DNA of 9,047 nucleotides from Gallionella sp. (GTDB lineage Bacteria > Pseudomonadota > Gammaproteobacteria > Burkholderiales > Gallionellaceae): positions 1 through 9,047 of the forward strand of contig JADGRM010000077.1 in assembly GCA_017880945.1 (NCBI GenBank), written 5' to 3'. The notes below the pieces were generated by a model. That model was not told the origin of the DNA and searched no databases. It saw only the letters and a list, made by a program, of their open reading frames with translations. The position numbers and the translations under genes are program-made. How positions within the stretch are numbered: the stretch's first letter is position 1; every line of letters starts with the position of its first letter. Shown piece by piece: positions 1-6,238 of the stretch.

Positions 1-38
1 GCACTCGGAGATAACACAACGTTCACGGTCTAAGCCCG

Positions 39-72
39 AAAAAGAAAAAGGGATTAGCGTACGGCTAATCCC
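39..72 (-). terminator. Intrinsic terminator at the end of the rpsU-yqeY-dnaG-rpoD-tRNA operon
   Basis: Read on the minus strand, a perfect 9-bp stem GGGATTAGC/GCTAATCCC (72-64 paired with 58-50) with a 5-base loop is followed directly by TTTTTCTTTTT (49-39). This is a standard Rho-independent terminator. It lies 6 bases beyond the tRNA 3' end, and no similar structure lies between rpoD and the tRNA, so it probably ends a transcript containing both. Confidence 0.88.
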
Positions 73-78
73 TCGATA

Positions 79-155
79 TGGTGGGTCGTGGTGGACTTGA
101 ACCACCGACCAAAGGATTATGAGTCCTCTGCTCTAACCAACTGAGCTAACGACCC
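79..155 (-). tRNA. tRNA with CAU anticodon, probably tRNA-Ile2 (lysidine-modified), alternatively elongator tRNA-Met
   Basis: The minus strand folds as a complete 77-nt cloverleaf with encoded CCA (81-79). The acceptor stem is GGGTCGT/ACGACCC with discriminator A, the D arm is GCTC/GAGC, the anticodon stem is GAGGA/TCCTT around loop CTCATAA (123-117), and the T arm is GGTGG/CCACC with loop TTCAAGT. The anticodon is CAT (121-119). From memory, E. coli Ile2 shares the G27-U43 and A31-U39 pairs, variable loop TGGTC and T loop TTCAAGT, whereas E. coli elongator Met has variable loop GGGTC and T loop TTCGAAT. I therefore favour the AUA-decoding isoleucine tRNA, whose C34 is converted to lysidine by TilS. 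Against this, the C4-G69/C5-G68 pairs used by E. coli TilS are not both present (T4, C5). It starts 23 bases after the rpoD stop codon and is probably released by processing of the rpoD transcript. Confidence 0.9.
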
Positions 156-178
156 GAAAAAGTTTTGTTGTTGCCAGC

Positions 179-2110
179 TTAGTTTTCGCTGTCCAGGAAG
201 CTCTTCAGCTTTTCGGAACGCGAAGGATGACGAAGCTTGCGCAGTGCCTTGGCTTCGATCTGACGAATGCGTTCGCGGGTGACATCAAATTGCTTGCCCA
301 CTTCTTCCAAAGTATGGTCGGTGTTCATTTCAATGCCGAAGCGCATCCGCAACACCTTGGCCTCGCGCTGTGTCAGGCTGTCCAGAATATCCGAGGTCGC
401 ACCGCGCAGGCTCTCGTAAATTGCTGCATCGATCGGCACCGCGGTATGCGAGTCTTCGATGAAGTCGCCCAAGTGCGAATCGTCATCATCGCCCACAGGT
501 GTTTCCATGGAGATAGGTTCTTTGGCGATTTTGAAGATCTTGCGGATCTTGTCTTCCGGCATTTCCATCTTGATCACCAGCGTCGCGACATCCGGCTCCT
601 GCCCGGTCTCTTGCATGATCTGCCGCGAAATGCGGTTCATCTTGTTGATGGTCTCGATCATGTGCACCGGGATACGGATGGTGCGCGCCTGGTCGGCGAT
701 GGAGCGGGTGATCGCCTGGCGTATCCACCAGGTGGCGTAGGTCGAGAACTTGTAGCCGCGGCGGTATTCGAACTTGTCCACCGCCTTCATCAGGCCGATG
801 TTGCCTTCCTGGATCAGGTCGAGGAATTGCAAGCCGCGGTTGGTGTATTTCTTGGCGATGGAAATCACCAGGCGCAGGTTGGCCTCGATCATGTCGCGCT
901 TGGCGCGGCGTGCCTTGGCTTCGCCGTTGGTCATCTGCCGGTTGATTTCCTTGAGGTCGCGAATCGGGATACCCACGCGCTGCTGCAGATCCAGCAAATG
1001 CTTTTGCTGCTCTACGATGGCGTGCTGGAAACGCTCCAGCGTTTCACTATATGGCTTTTTCGTTTTCAGTTCCTGCGCGACCCATTGCAGGTTATCTTCA
1101 TTGCCCGGAAAAGTCTTGATGAAATGCGGACGCGGCATCTTGCCTTTGGCAACGCACATATCCTGGATGCTGCGCTCGCTGCGACGCACCTCCTCGACCA
1201 GTCCGCGCATCGTGTCGCACAAAGCATCCACTTGCTTTGCGGAGAAGCGGAATTTCATCAACTCATCGGAGATACCGCTCTGCAGCTTGTCGTACTGTTT
1301 GCTGCGGTAGCCGTGCTTCTCGTAAGCCTTGCCCATCTTGGTAAACAGATCGGCAACCACGGCGAAACGGGCCAAGGCATCTTCCCTCAACTGCGCCAGA
1401 TTGGCCGCAGCTTCTGCCGCTGCGGCCTCTTCGTCTTGTTCTTCGTCTTCGGCGCCATTGTCGCTGACTTCCTCAGCCTCTTCTTCGCTCTCTTCAGCGA
1501 TGATCGCCTCATCTTCGACATCCACAAAACCGTCGATGAGCTCGTCGATACGCATCTGATTGCCTTCGATCTTTGCGGACAACGCCAGGATTTCGGCAAT
1601 CGTCGCCGGACACGCAGAAATCGCCTGAATCATGTGTTTCAGGCCTTCTTCGATACGTTTGGCGATCTCGATTTCTTTTTCACGTGTGAGCAATCCGACC
1701 GTGCCCATTTCGCGCATATACATACGCACCGGATCGGTGGTGCGGCCGAATTCGGAATCCACCGTGGAAAGCGCGGCTTCGGCTTCTTCCACCGCATCTT
1801 CATCAGCCACTGCAGGGGCGACATCCGTCATGATCAGTGTTTCTGCATCGGGTGCCACGTCGCATACCGAGACGCCCATCTCATTGATCATGCTGACCAC
1901 GCCTTCGATCTGCTCGACTTCGAGCATATCCGGCAGGTGGTCGTTGATTTCCGCGTAAGTCAGATAGCCGCGCTCTTTGCCCAGCACGATCAAGGCCTTA
2001 AGGCGCGTGCGCCGCGCTTCGATATCCTGCAACCGGTCAATGACCGGTTGTTCGATAACAACGGCTGGTTTCTTGATTTGCTTTTTCTTGTCTTCTTTAA
2101 GCTTTGCCAT
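179..2110 (-). CDS. rpoD: RNA polymerase primary sigma factor RpoD (sigma-70)
   Basis: This 643-residue housekeeping sigma factor directs RNA polymerase to -10/-35 promoters in the cytoplasm. Region 1.1 is at about 20-85 and region 1.2 at about 125-157 (DPVRMYMREMG). A large non-conserved region runs from about 158 to 400 and includes a very acidic, Ala-rich stretch at about 197-237. Region 2 covers about 408-480, with core-binding and -10 recognition segments (NLRLVISIAKKY, FSTYATWWIRQAITR). Region 3 covers about 485-565. Region 4 covers about 575-640, with the -35 helix-turn-helix (TLEEVGKQFDVTRERIRQIE). The length is slightly above the 613 residues of E. coli RpoD. The ATG at 2110-2108 has only a weak Shine-Dalgarno-like GGGA upstream. 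It is last among the protein genes of the operon, after dnaG, and a candidate separate promoter precedes it. Identification is certain. Confidence 0.98.
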   Translation of the reverse strand: MAKLKEDKKKQIKKPAVVIEQPVIDRLQDIEARRTRLKALIVLGKERGYLTYAEINDHLPDMLEVEQIEGVVSMINEMGVSVCDVAPDAETLIMTDVAPAVADEDAVEEAEAALSTVDSEFGRTTDPVRMYMREMGTVGLLTREKEIEIAKRIEEGLKHMIQAISACPATIAEILALSAKIEGNQMRIDELIDGFVDVEDEAIIAEESEEEAEEVSDNGAEDEEQDEEAAAAEAAANLAQLREDALARFAVVADLFTKMGKAYEKHGYRSKQYDKLQSGISDELMKFRFSAKQVDALCDTMRGLVEEVRRSERSIQDMCVAKGKMPRPHFIKTFPGNEDNLQWVAQELKTKKPYSETLERFQHAIVEQQKHLLDLQQRVGIPIRDLKEINRQMTNGEAKARRAKRDMIEANLRLVISIAKKYTNRGLQFLDLIQEGNIGLMKAVDKFEYRRGYKFSTYATWWIRQAITRSIADQARTIRIPVHMIETINKMNRISRQIMQETGQEPDVATLVIKMEMPEDKIRKIFKIAKEPISMETPVGDDDDSHLGDFIEDSHTAVPIDAAIYESLRGATSDILDSLTQREAKVLRMRFGIEMNTDHTLEEVGKQFDVTRERIRQIEAKALRKLRHPSRSEKLKSFLDSEN

Positions 2111-2134
2111 GTTCAGATTCCCAATTGCGTAAGA

Positions 2135-2153
2135 CCTTGAAATAACGTCAAGG
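2135..2153 (-). other. Hairpin in the rpoD leader RNA
   Basis: On the minus strand CCTTGA (2153-2148) pairs with TCAAGG (2140-2135) around a 7-base loop, 24 bases before the rpoD start codon. No T-run follows, so it is not a terminator. It could be an mRNA stability or processing element, which would fit the known RNase processing between dnaG and rpoD in E. coli, but its function here is only inferred. Confidence 0.35.
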
Positions 2154-2170
2154 CCGCAGAAAAGCGGCGG

Positions 2171-2199
2171 ATTATACCCGAATATATCAATATTTTCCT
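2171..2199 (-). promoter_or_regulatory. Candidate sigma-70 promoter for rpoD in the dnaG-rpoD gap
   Basis: A perfect consensus TATAAT lies at 2176-2171 on the minus strand, preceded by GGG and an A/T-rich stretch. The -35 at the usual 17-base distance (AGGAAA, 2199-2194) is poor, so the call rests mainly on the -10 box and its position in the 149-base gap. The predicted start near 2164 gives a leader of about 54 bases. E. coli also has extra promoters that uncouple rpoD from dnaG, although there they lie inside dnaG. Confidence 0.45.
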
Positions 2200-2259
2200 A
2201 ACCTTGTTAGATGCTTAGCCTTGCAAACCTCCAGCGAGAACCTGTAAGCAGACGGCTAT

Positions 2260-3999
2260 TCAACTGGCTTGGCTGGTACCCGGCCGCATTAGTTGCTTGT
2301 ATTGCTCACGTTCTGCATCGCTCAGACTGGACGGGCCACCCTGCGCCTTCGCCTGCAAGGCTTGGAAGCTTTGCCGGCGCTGCCCTTCATCAAGCTTGTT
2401 CAGCAACCCGGCAAACTCGGCAGCCACGTCAAAGCCGTCGCCCCAATTGAGCATATCCGCTTCAGCCGTTGCCAGGGTTTTTTCATGTGTCGTGCCTTGA
2501 AACAACTGCGAGAGAGTAGGACTGCTCAGCGTGAAATCAGTTTCACGCAATACCATCAGCACCGCTGAAACCGCATCGGCTTCCGCACCCTGGCCATGCC
2601 ACTCGCCGGGCACCTGTTGCCCCAACTCGGGTTGCGCAATCAAACATTGCAGCAATAACCGGTGTGCCGAAGGCGGGGCACGCCCGGTTTTTTGGAAAGC
2701 GATACGCGGCGCGCGCGCCACCGGTTTGATCTCATACAACGCTTCCAGCTCGGCCTGGCTCACTCCGGAGAGTGCGGCGACTTCCTTGCGCAGCAACAAC
2801 GCCGTAGCCGGTGCAACGATAGCAGTCAGCAGCGGCTTGGCGCGTTGCAATAACTGATTGCGTCCTTCCTGGGTGCGCAAATCCAACTCGGCACTGGCCT
2901 CACGCAACAGATAGGCAGACAGGGGCATGGCTTCCTGAATGCGCTGCTCAAAAGCAGCTTTGCCGAATTCGCGGACAAAACTGTCGGGATCATGTTCGAC
3001 AGGCAAGAACAGGAAACTGATGCGCTTGCCGTCCTGCAAATAGGGCAGCGCGTTCTCCAGCGCCCGCCATGCCGCGCGCTGCCCCGCCTTGTCGCCGTCG
3101 AAACAAAACACGATATGTTCGGTGAGACGCAATAATTTCTGTATGTGGTTCGGCGTGGTCGCCGTGCCCAGGGTCGCCACGGCATATTCCACGCCGTGTT
3201 GCGCCAGCGCCACCACGTCCATGTAGCCTTCCACCACCAGCACCTGTTGCCCGGCGCGGATGGCTTTTTGCGCCTGAAACAAACCATACAGCTCGCGGCC
3301 TTTTTCGAACAGCGGTGTTTCCGGCGAGTTCAGGTATTTCGGCTCGCCCTTGTCCAGTACACGTCCGCCAAAGCCGATAACCTGTCCGCGCACATTGATG
3401 ATGGGGAACATGATGCGGTCGCGAAACCGGTCATAGCGTTTACCTTCATCGCTGGTGATCACCAGTCCTGTTTCATTCAACGTGGCATCCTGGTAATCGG
3501 GGAACGCGGCTGAGAGATTCTGCCAGCCGTCCGGCGCATAGCCGATGCCGAATTTTGCCGCGATCTCGCCGCTCAAGCCGCGCTGCTTGAGGTAGTCAAT
3601 CGCACGCTGATCAAGTTTGAGTTGCTCGCGGTAATAACGCGTGGCGGTTTGCATCACCTCATACAGATCCGGCGCGACTTTTTGGTACGCCTCACCCGCG
3701 GCTGGACGTTCATTTGGAACTTCCAAACCCACGCTGCGCGCCAACTCCTCGATTGCATCGACATAGCCAAGCCCGGCGTGTTCCATGACAAAACCAATTG
3801 CTGTGCCATGTGCACCGCAACCGAAGCAATGGTAGAACTGCTTGGTCTGGCTTACCGTGAATGAGGGGGATTTTTCGTTGTGGAACGGGCAGCATGCGAC
3901 GAAATTCGCACCGGCCTTTTTGAGCGGCACATAGCGCTCGACCACGTCCACAATGTCGAGGCGATTAAGCAGATCCTGAATGAAATTTTTTGGAATCAC
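2260..3999 (-). CDS. dnaG: DNA primase DnaG
   Basis: This protein synthesises the short RNA primers that start Okazaki fragments, working with the replicative helicase DnaB. The 579-residue protein has the full family layout. The N-terminal CHC2 zinc-binding domain has C37-x2-H40 and C58-x2-C61. The catalytic core follows, ending in a TOPRIM fold with EGYMD at 257-261 and the metal-binding DGDKAG at 301-306, then DPDSF at 337-341. The C-terminal helicase-binding region from about 440 is weakly conserved, as usual. The start is GTG (3999-3997), supported by AAGGCGG seven bases upstream and by alignment of IPKNFIQDLL with the usual primase N-terminus. It lies 80 bases after yqeY and 149 bases before rpoD. 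The order rpsU-dnaG-rpoD is the classical macromolecular synthesis operon, here with yqeY inserted. Nothing appears truncated. Confidence 0.98.
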   Translation of the reverse strand: MIPKNFIQDLLNRLDIVDVVERYVPLKKAGANFVACCPFHNEKSPSFTVSQTKQFYHCFGCGAHGTAIGFVMEHAGLGYVDAIEELARSVGLEVPNERPAAGEAYQKVAPDLYEVMQTATRYYREQLKLDQRAIDYLKQRGLSGEIAAKFGIGYAPDGWQNLSAAFPDYQDATLNETGLVITSDEGKRYDRFRDRIMFPIINVRGQVIGFGGRVLDKGEPKYLNSPETPLFEKGRELYGLFQAQKAIRAGQQVLVVEGYMDVVALAQHGVEYAVATLGTATTPNHIQKLLRLTEHIVFCFDGDKAGQRAAWRALENALPYLQDGKRISFLFLPVEHDPDSFVREFGKAAFEQRIQEAMPLSAYLLREASAELDLRTQEGRNQLLQRAKPLLTAIVAPATALLLRKEVAALSGVSQAELEALYEIKPVARAPRIAFQKTGRAPPSAHRLLLQCLIAQPELGQQVPGEWHGQGAEADAVSAVLMVLRETDFTLSSPTLSQLFQGTTHEKTLATAEADMLNWGDGFDVAAEFAGLLNKLDEGQRRQSFQALQAKAQGGPSSLSDAEREQYKQLMRPGTSQAS

Positions 4000-4006
4000 G
4001 CCAGCA

Positions 4007-4013
4007 CCGCCTT
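4007..4013 (-). promoter_or_regulatory. Ribosome binding site that fixes the GTG start of dnaG
   Basis: On the minus strand AAGGCGG is separated by 7 bases from the GTG at 3999-3997. There is no in-frame ATG nearby that would keep the conserved N-terminus, so this site supports the GTG start. Confidence 0.6.
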
Positions 4014-4028
4014 TTCATTATGCTCGGC

Positions 4029-4047
4029 AAAAAACCAAGGAATGGTT
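4029..4047 (-). terminator. Weak terminator-like hairpin between yqeY and dnaG (possible attenuator)
   Basis: On the minus strand AACCA (4047-4043), loop TTCCT and TGGTT (4037-4033) form a 5-bp stem that runs into a T tract (six T in a row, 4034-4029, two of them inside the stem). The stem is short and A/T-containing, so at best it terminates partially. The position parallels the partial terminator between rpsU and dnaG in E. coli, which lowers primase relative to bS21. The role here is inferred. Confidence 0.35.
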
Positions 4048-4079
4048 GTCTGGGTACTACCCGGGATGGTTACTACAGA

Positions 4080-4526
4080 TTATTTAATCAGTTGCGCTTT
4101 AATCAACGCAGAAACCTTGCCCATATCGGCGCGTCCGGCCAACTTGGCTTTGAGCACGCCCATCACTTTGCCCATGTCCTGCTGACCCGCCGCACCAGTC
4201 GCGGCAATCGCCTCAGCCACGGCTGCAGCGATTTCGGCTTCGCTGAGTTGTTGCGGCATATAGGCTGCCAGAACACTCATTTCAAACTTTTCGACATCCG
4301 CCAAATCCTGGCGGCTTGCCGCTTCATATTGACTGATGGAATCGCGCCGCTGCTTGTTCATCTTTTCGATGATGGCGACCACGTCCGCATCCGACAATTC
4401 GATGCGCTCATCCACCTCGCGCTGCTTCATCGCGGCGAGCAACAGACGGATCGCCCCGAGGCGCGCCGTATCCCTGGCGCGCATCGCGGTTTTCATGTCT
4501 TCAGTGATTTGCTGCTTAAGACTCAT
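4080..4526 (-). CDS. yqeY: GatB/YqeY domain protein
   Basis: This 148-residue protein matches the stand-alone GatB/YqeY family at the usual length. It is a helical protein related to the C-terminal domain of the GatB subunit of tRNA-dependent amidotransferase. Recognisable stretches are the N-terminal MSLKQQITEDMKTAMRARD and RLGAIRLLLAAMKQ, a central LAAYMPQQLSEAEI, and a C-terminal DMGKVMGVLKAKLAGRADM. Family members are often suspected of a tRNA-linked role, but the biochemical function is not established, so none is claimed. The ATG at 4526-4524 has no clear Shine-Dalgarno sequence. It starts 43 bases after rpsU on the same strand with no terminator between, so it is probably co-transcribed and perhaps translated by reinitiation. 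The rpsU-yqeY-dnaG order recurs in several bacterial groups. Confidence 0.93.
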   Translation of the reverse strand: MSLKQQITEDMKTAMRARDTARLGAIRLLLAAMKQREVDERIELSDADVVAIIEKMNKQRRDSISQYEAASRQDLADVEKFEMSVLAAYMPQQLSEAEIAAAVAEAIAATGAAGQQDMGKVMGVLKAKLAGRADMGKVSALIKAQLIK

Positions 4527-4569
4527 GTTGAAACCAGCCGCTACGCCCGGAACGAGCGAGGCAGGTTAA

Positions 4570-4782
4570 TCAATAGAGCTTAGGAGGAAGAACCTGGCTC
4601 ATCAGGCGCTTGTAATGGCGCTTCACGGCGGCGGCCAACTTGCGCTTACGCTCTGCGGTAGGCTTCTCGTAAAATTCACGGGCGCGCAAATCGGTCAGCA
4701 GACCGGTCTTTTCCACGGAACGCTTGAACCGGCGCATGGCCACTTCAAACGGCTCATTCTCTTTCACACGTACTGTTGTCAT
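4570..4782 (-). CDS. rpsU: 30S ribosomal protein bS21
   Basis: bS21 is a small basic protein of the 30S subunit platform, near the 3' end of 16S rRNA, and it assists initiation. With the ATG at 4782-4780 the protein is 70 residues, the family's normal length, beginning MTTVRVKENEPFEVAMRRF and containing REFYEKPTAERKRK (48 of its residues are in recognisable family blocks). A longer reading from a TTG two codons earlier (4788) is possible, but it sits only 4 bases from the AGAAGG motif, whereas the ATG sits 10 bases from it. It is the first gene of the operon, with its own promoter at 4819-4847. The 3' end of the gene encodes two prolines as CCTCCT (4587-4582), identical to the anti-Shine-Dalgarno core of 16S rRNA. 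Confidence 0.97.
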   Translation of the reverse strand: MTTVRVKENEPFEVAMRRFKRSVEKTGLLTDLRAREFYEKPTAERKRKLAAAVKRHYKRLMSQVLPPKLY

Positions 4783-4792
4783 GAACAAACTA

Positions 4793-4798
4793 CCTTCT
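4793..4798 (-). promoter_or_regulatory. Ribosome binding site of rpsU
   Basis: AGAAGG on the minus strand lies 10 bases before the ATG at 4782-4780. The spacing favours this ATG over the in-frame TTG at 4788-4786. Confidence 0.55.
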
Positions 4799-4800
4799 AC

Positions 4801-4836
4801 TAAAAAATTGAGGGCGCGATTCTAGCAAAAGCCCTC
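4801..4836 (-). terminator. Terminator-like hairpin after tyrS
   Basis: On the minus strand GAGGGC (4836-4831) and GCCCTC (4815-4810) form a 6-bp GC-rich stem with a 15-base loop, followed by AATTTTTTA (4809-4801). It begins 18 bases after the tyrS stop codon, so it would end or reduce tyrS transcription. The large loop makes it weaker than a textbook terminator. The loop contains the -10 box of the rpsU promoter. Confidence 0.55.
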
Positions 4837-4847
4837 TCCGCCCACAA
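4819..4847 (-). promoter_or_regulatory. Promoter of the rpsU-yqeY-dnaG-rpoD operon
   Basis: The minus strand shows TTGTGG (4847-4842), a 17-base spacer and TAGAAT (4824-4819), with an extended -10 TGC just before the hexamer. The predicted start is near 4812, inside the distal arm of the preceding hairpin, giving a leader of about 30 bases that includes the AGAAGG site. I see no LexA-type CTG-N10-CAG box, unlike the E. coli operon. Confidence 0.65.
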
Positions 4848-4854
4848 CCACAAT

Positions 4855-6075
4855 TTACAGAACCGTGATTCTGGCGAATTTGCGCTTGCCAACCTGCGCC
4901 ACCACCACCCTGCCCGCCTGGACCACGGCAGCTTTATCGCTGACGCGCTCACCGTCCAGCTTGACCGCGCCCTGCTGGATCATGCGCATCGCCTCGGATG
5001 TCCCCTCCACGAGCCCGGCCTGTTTGAGCAGTTGCGGCACGGCAATGCTGCCGCCTGATGCGGAAACTGTGGCTTCAGGCATGTCGTCCGGCAACACCCC
5101 TTGCCTGAAGCGGGCCTCGAATTCAATCAACGCGGTTTCGGCGGCCTGCCGGGTGTGGAAGCGCGTCACGATTTCCTGCGCCAGCAACACTTTGATGTCG
5201 CGCGGATTGCGTCCGGCTTCCACCTCTACACGCCAACCGGCGATTTCGCTCAGGCTACGGAACGACAGCAATTCCAGATAGCGCCACATTAAAGTATCGG
5301 AAATCGACATCAACTTACCGAACATCTCCTGCGGAGTGTCGGTGATGCCGATGTAATTGCCCAGCGACTTGGACATTTTGTTGATGCCGTCCAAGCCTTC
5401 CAGCAACGGCATGGTGAGCACACACTGTGCCCGTTGCCCATAATGCTTCTGCAACTCGCGCCCCATCAGCAGGTTGAATTTCTGATCCGTTCCACCCAGC
5501 TCGATGTCCGCCTTGAGTGCCACGGAGTCGTAGCCCTGCACCAGCGGATAGATGAATTCATGGATCGCGATAGGCTGGTTGCCCTTGTAGCGTTTGGAAA
5601 AATCGTCGCGCTCCAGCATTTGTGCCACAGTGTGCGTGGCTGCCAACTTGATCAAATCAACCGCGCTGAATTTATCCATCCAGGTCGAGTTGAACACGAT
5701 CTCGGTCTTTTCCGGGTCCAGCACCTTGAACACCTGGTCGCGATAGGACTGGGCATTTTCCAACACCTGTTCACGCGACAAGGGCGGGCGGGTGGTATTT
5801 TTACCGCTGGGGTCGCCGATCATTCCGGTGAAATCACCGATCAAGAACAGCGCGTGATGGCCAAGATCCTGCAACTGGCGCATCTTGTTGAGCAACACGG
5901 TATGGCCGAGATGCAAATCCGGCGCGGTCGGATCGAAGCCCGCCTTGACACGCATCGGGCGGCCCAAGTCCAGCTTGTGTATCAACTCTTCCTCAAGCAG
6001 CAGTTCGTGCGCTCCGCGTTTGATTTGCGCCAGGGCGTCCGAGTGTATCGTTGTTGGGTTTTTCATCTCAGTCAT
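4855..6075 (-). CDS. tyrS: Tyrosyl-tRNA synthetase
   Basis: This class I aminoacyl-tRNA synthetase charges tRNA-Tyr with tyrosine in the cytoplasm. The 406-residue protein has the HIGH-type signature HLGH at 55-58, followed by TVLLNKMRQLQDLGH. Tyrosine-pocket stretches include IGDFTGMIGDPSG and GGTDQKFN (about 194-201), and the KMSKS loop is exact at 233-237. An S4-like RNA-binding domain closes the protein at about 345-404 (GAVKLDGERVSDK). The exact KMSKS places it in the TyrRS type that differs from E. coli TyrS, which has KFGKT. The ATG at 6075-6073 lacks a clear Shine-Dalgarno, and a second ATG three codons in (6066-6064) could also serve. It is divergent from the M23 peptidase gene, with its own candidate promoter, and followed by a terminator-like hairpin. 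Confidence 0.98.
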   Translation of the reverse strand: MTEMKNPTTIHSDALAQIKRGAHELLLEEELIHKLDLGRPMRVKAGFDPTAPDLHLGHTVLLNKMRQLQDLGHHALFLIGDFTGMIGDPSGKNTTRPPLSREQVLENAQSYRDQVFKVLDPEKTEIVFNSTWMDKFSAVDLIKLAATHTVAQMLERDDFSKRYKGNQPIAIHEFIYPLVQGYDSVALKADIELGGTDQKFNLLMGRELQKHYGQRAQCVLTMPLLEGLDGINKMSKSLGNYIGITDTPQEMFGKLMSISDTLMWRYLELLSFRSLSEIAGWRVEVEAGRNPRDIKVLLAQEIVTRFHTRQAAETALIEFEARFRQGVLPDDMPEATVSASGGSIAVPQLLKQAGLVEGTSEAMRMIQQGAVKLDGERVSDKAAVVQAGRVVVAQVGKRKFARITVL

Positions 6076-6160
6076 AATTCATTGTCAATTCTTGTACGGA
6101 ACGGGTAAAACACTACTCGCTTACACTCTTGAACCGTTCATCGGTGACCTGTCGCCTCTC

Positions 6161-6188
6161 ATCGTATTTTTCACGCTTCATCCATCAA
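6161..6188 (-). promoter_or_regulatory. Candidate promoter of tyrS
   Basis: On the minus strand TTGATG (6188-6183), a 16-base spacer and TACGAT (6166-6161) each match the sigma-70 consensus at 4 of 6 positions. A start near 6154 would give a leader of about 80 bases. I saw no T-box features. The -35 lies 6 bases from the -35 of the opposing promoter. Confidence 0.4.
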
Positions 6189-6194
6189 TCCGGT

Positions 6195-6222
6195 TTGAGA
6201 GGATGACTGTTTCTGTTAAAGT
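6195..6222 (+). promoter_or_regulatory. Candidate promoter of the M23 peptidase-anmK operon
   Basis: TTGAGA (6195-6200, 5 of 6 matches), a 16-base spacer and TAAAGT (6217-6222) with an extended -10 TGT at 6214-6216. The GTTAAAGTGCGC context resembles many betaproteobacterial promoters. The predicted start near 6229 gives a leader of about 58 bases. Confidence 0.5.
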
Positions 6223-6238
6223 GCGCTTCAATCGAAAA

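Noticed and set aside
79..155. Initiator tRNA-fMet
   Set aside because: The acceptor stem is fully paired at its first position (G1-C72), and the anticodon stem lacks the three G-C pairs typical of initiators.
227..2140. A 637-codon plus-strand open frame lying antisense over almost all of rpoD
   Set aside because: It mirrors rpoD, whose frame happens to avoid TTA, CTA and TCA codons; its translation is His/Phe/Leu-rich with no recognisable domain, and I see no ribosome site. The rpoD frame is certain.
2153..2168. A second hairpin, GCCGC/GCGGC with a 6-base loop, next to the rpoD leader hairpin
   Set aside because: If the TATAAT at 2176-2171 is used, the transcript begins near 2164, so most of one arm would be missing; it would matter only in read-through RNA.
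3990..4583. A 197-codon plus-strand frame over yqeY and the gap before dnaG
   Set aside because: yqeY is a clear family match on the minus strand and the antisense frame resembles nothing.
4783..4854. A LexA box before rpsU as in E. coli
   Set aside because: No CTG-N10-CAG or close variant was found in the gap.
5434..6108. A 224-codon plus-strand frame antisense to tyrS
   Set aside because: It is a shadow of the certain tyrS frame, without domain or initiation signal.
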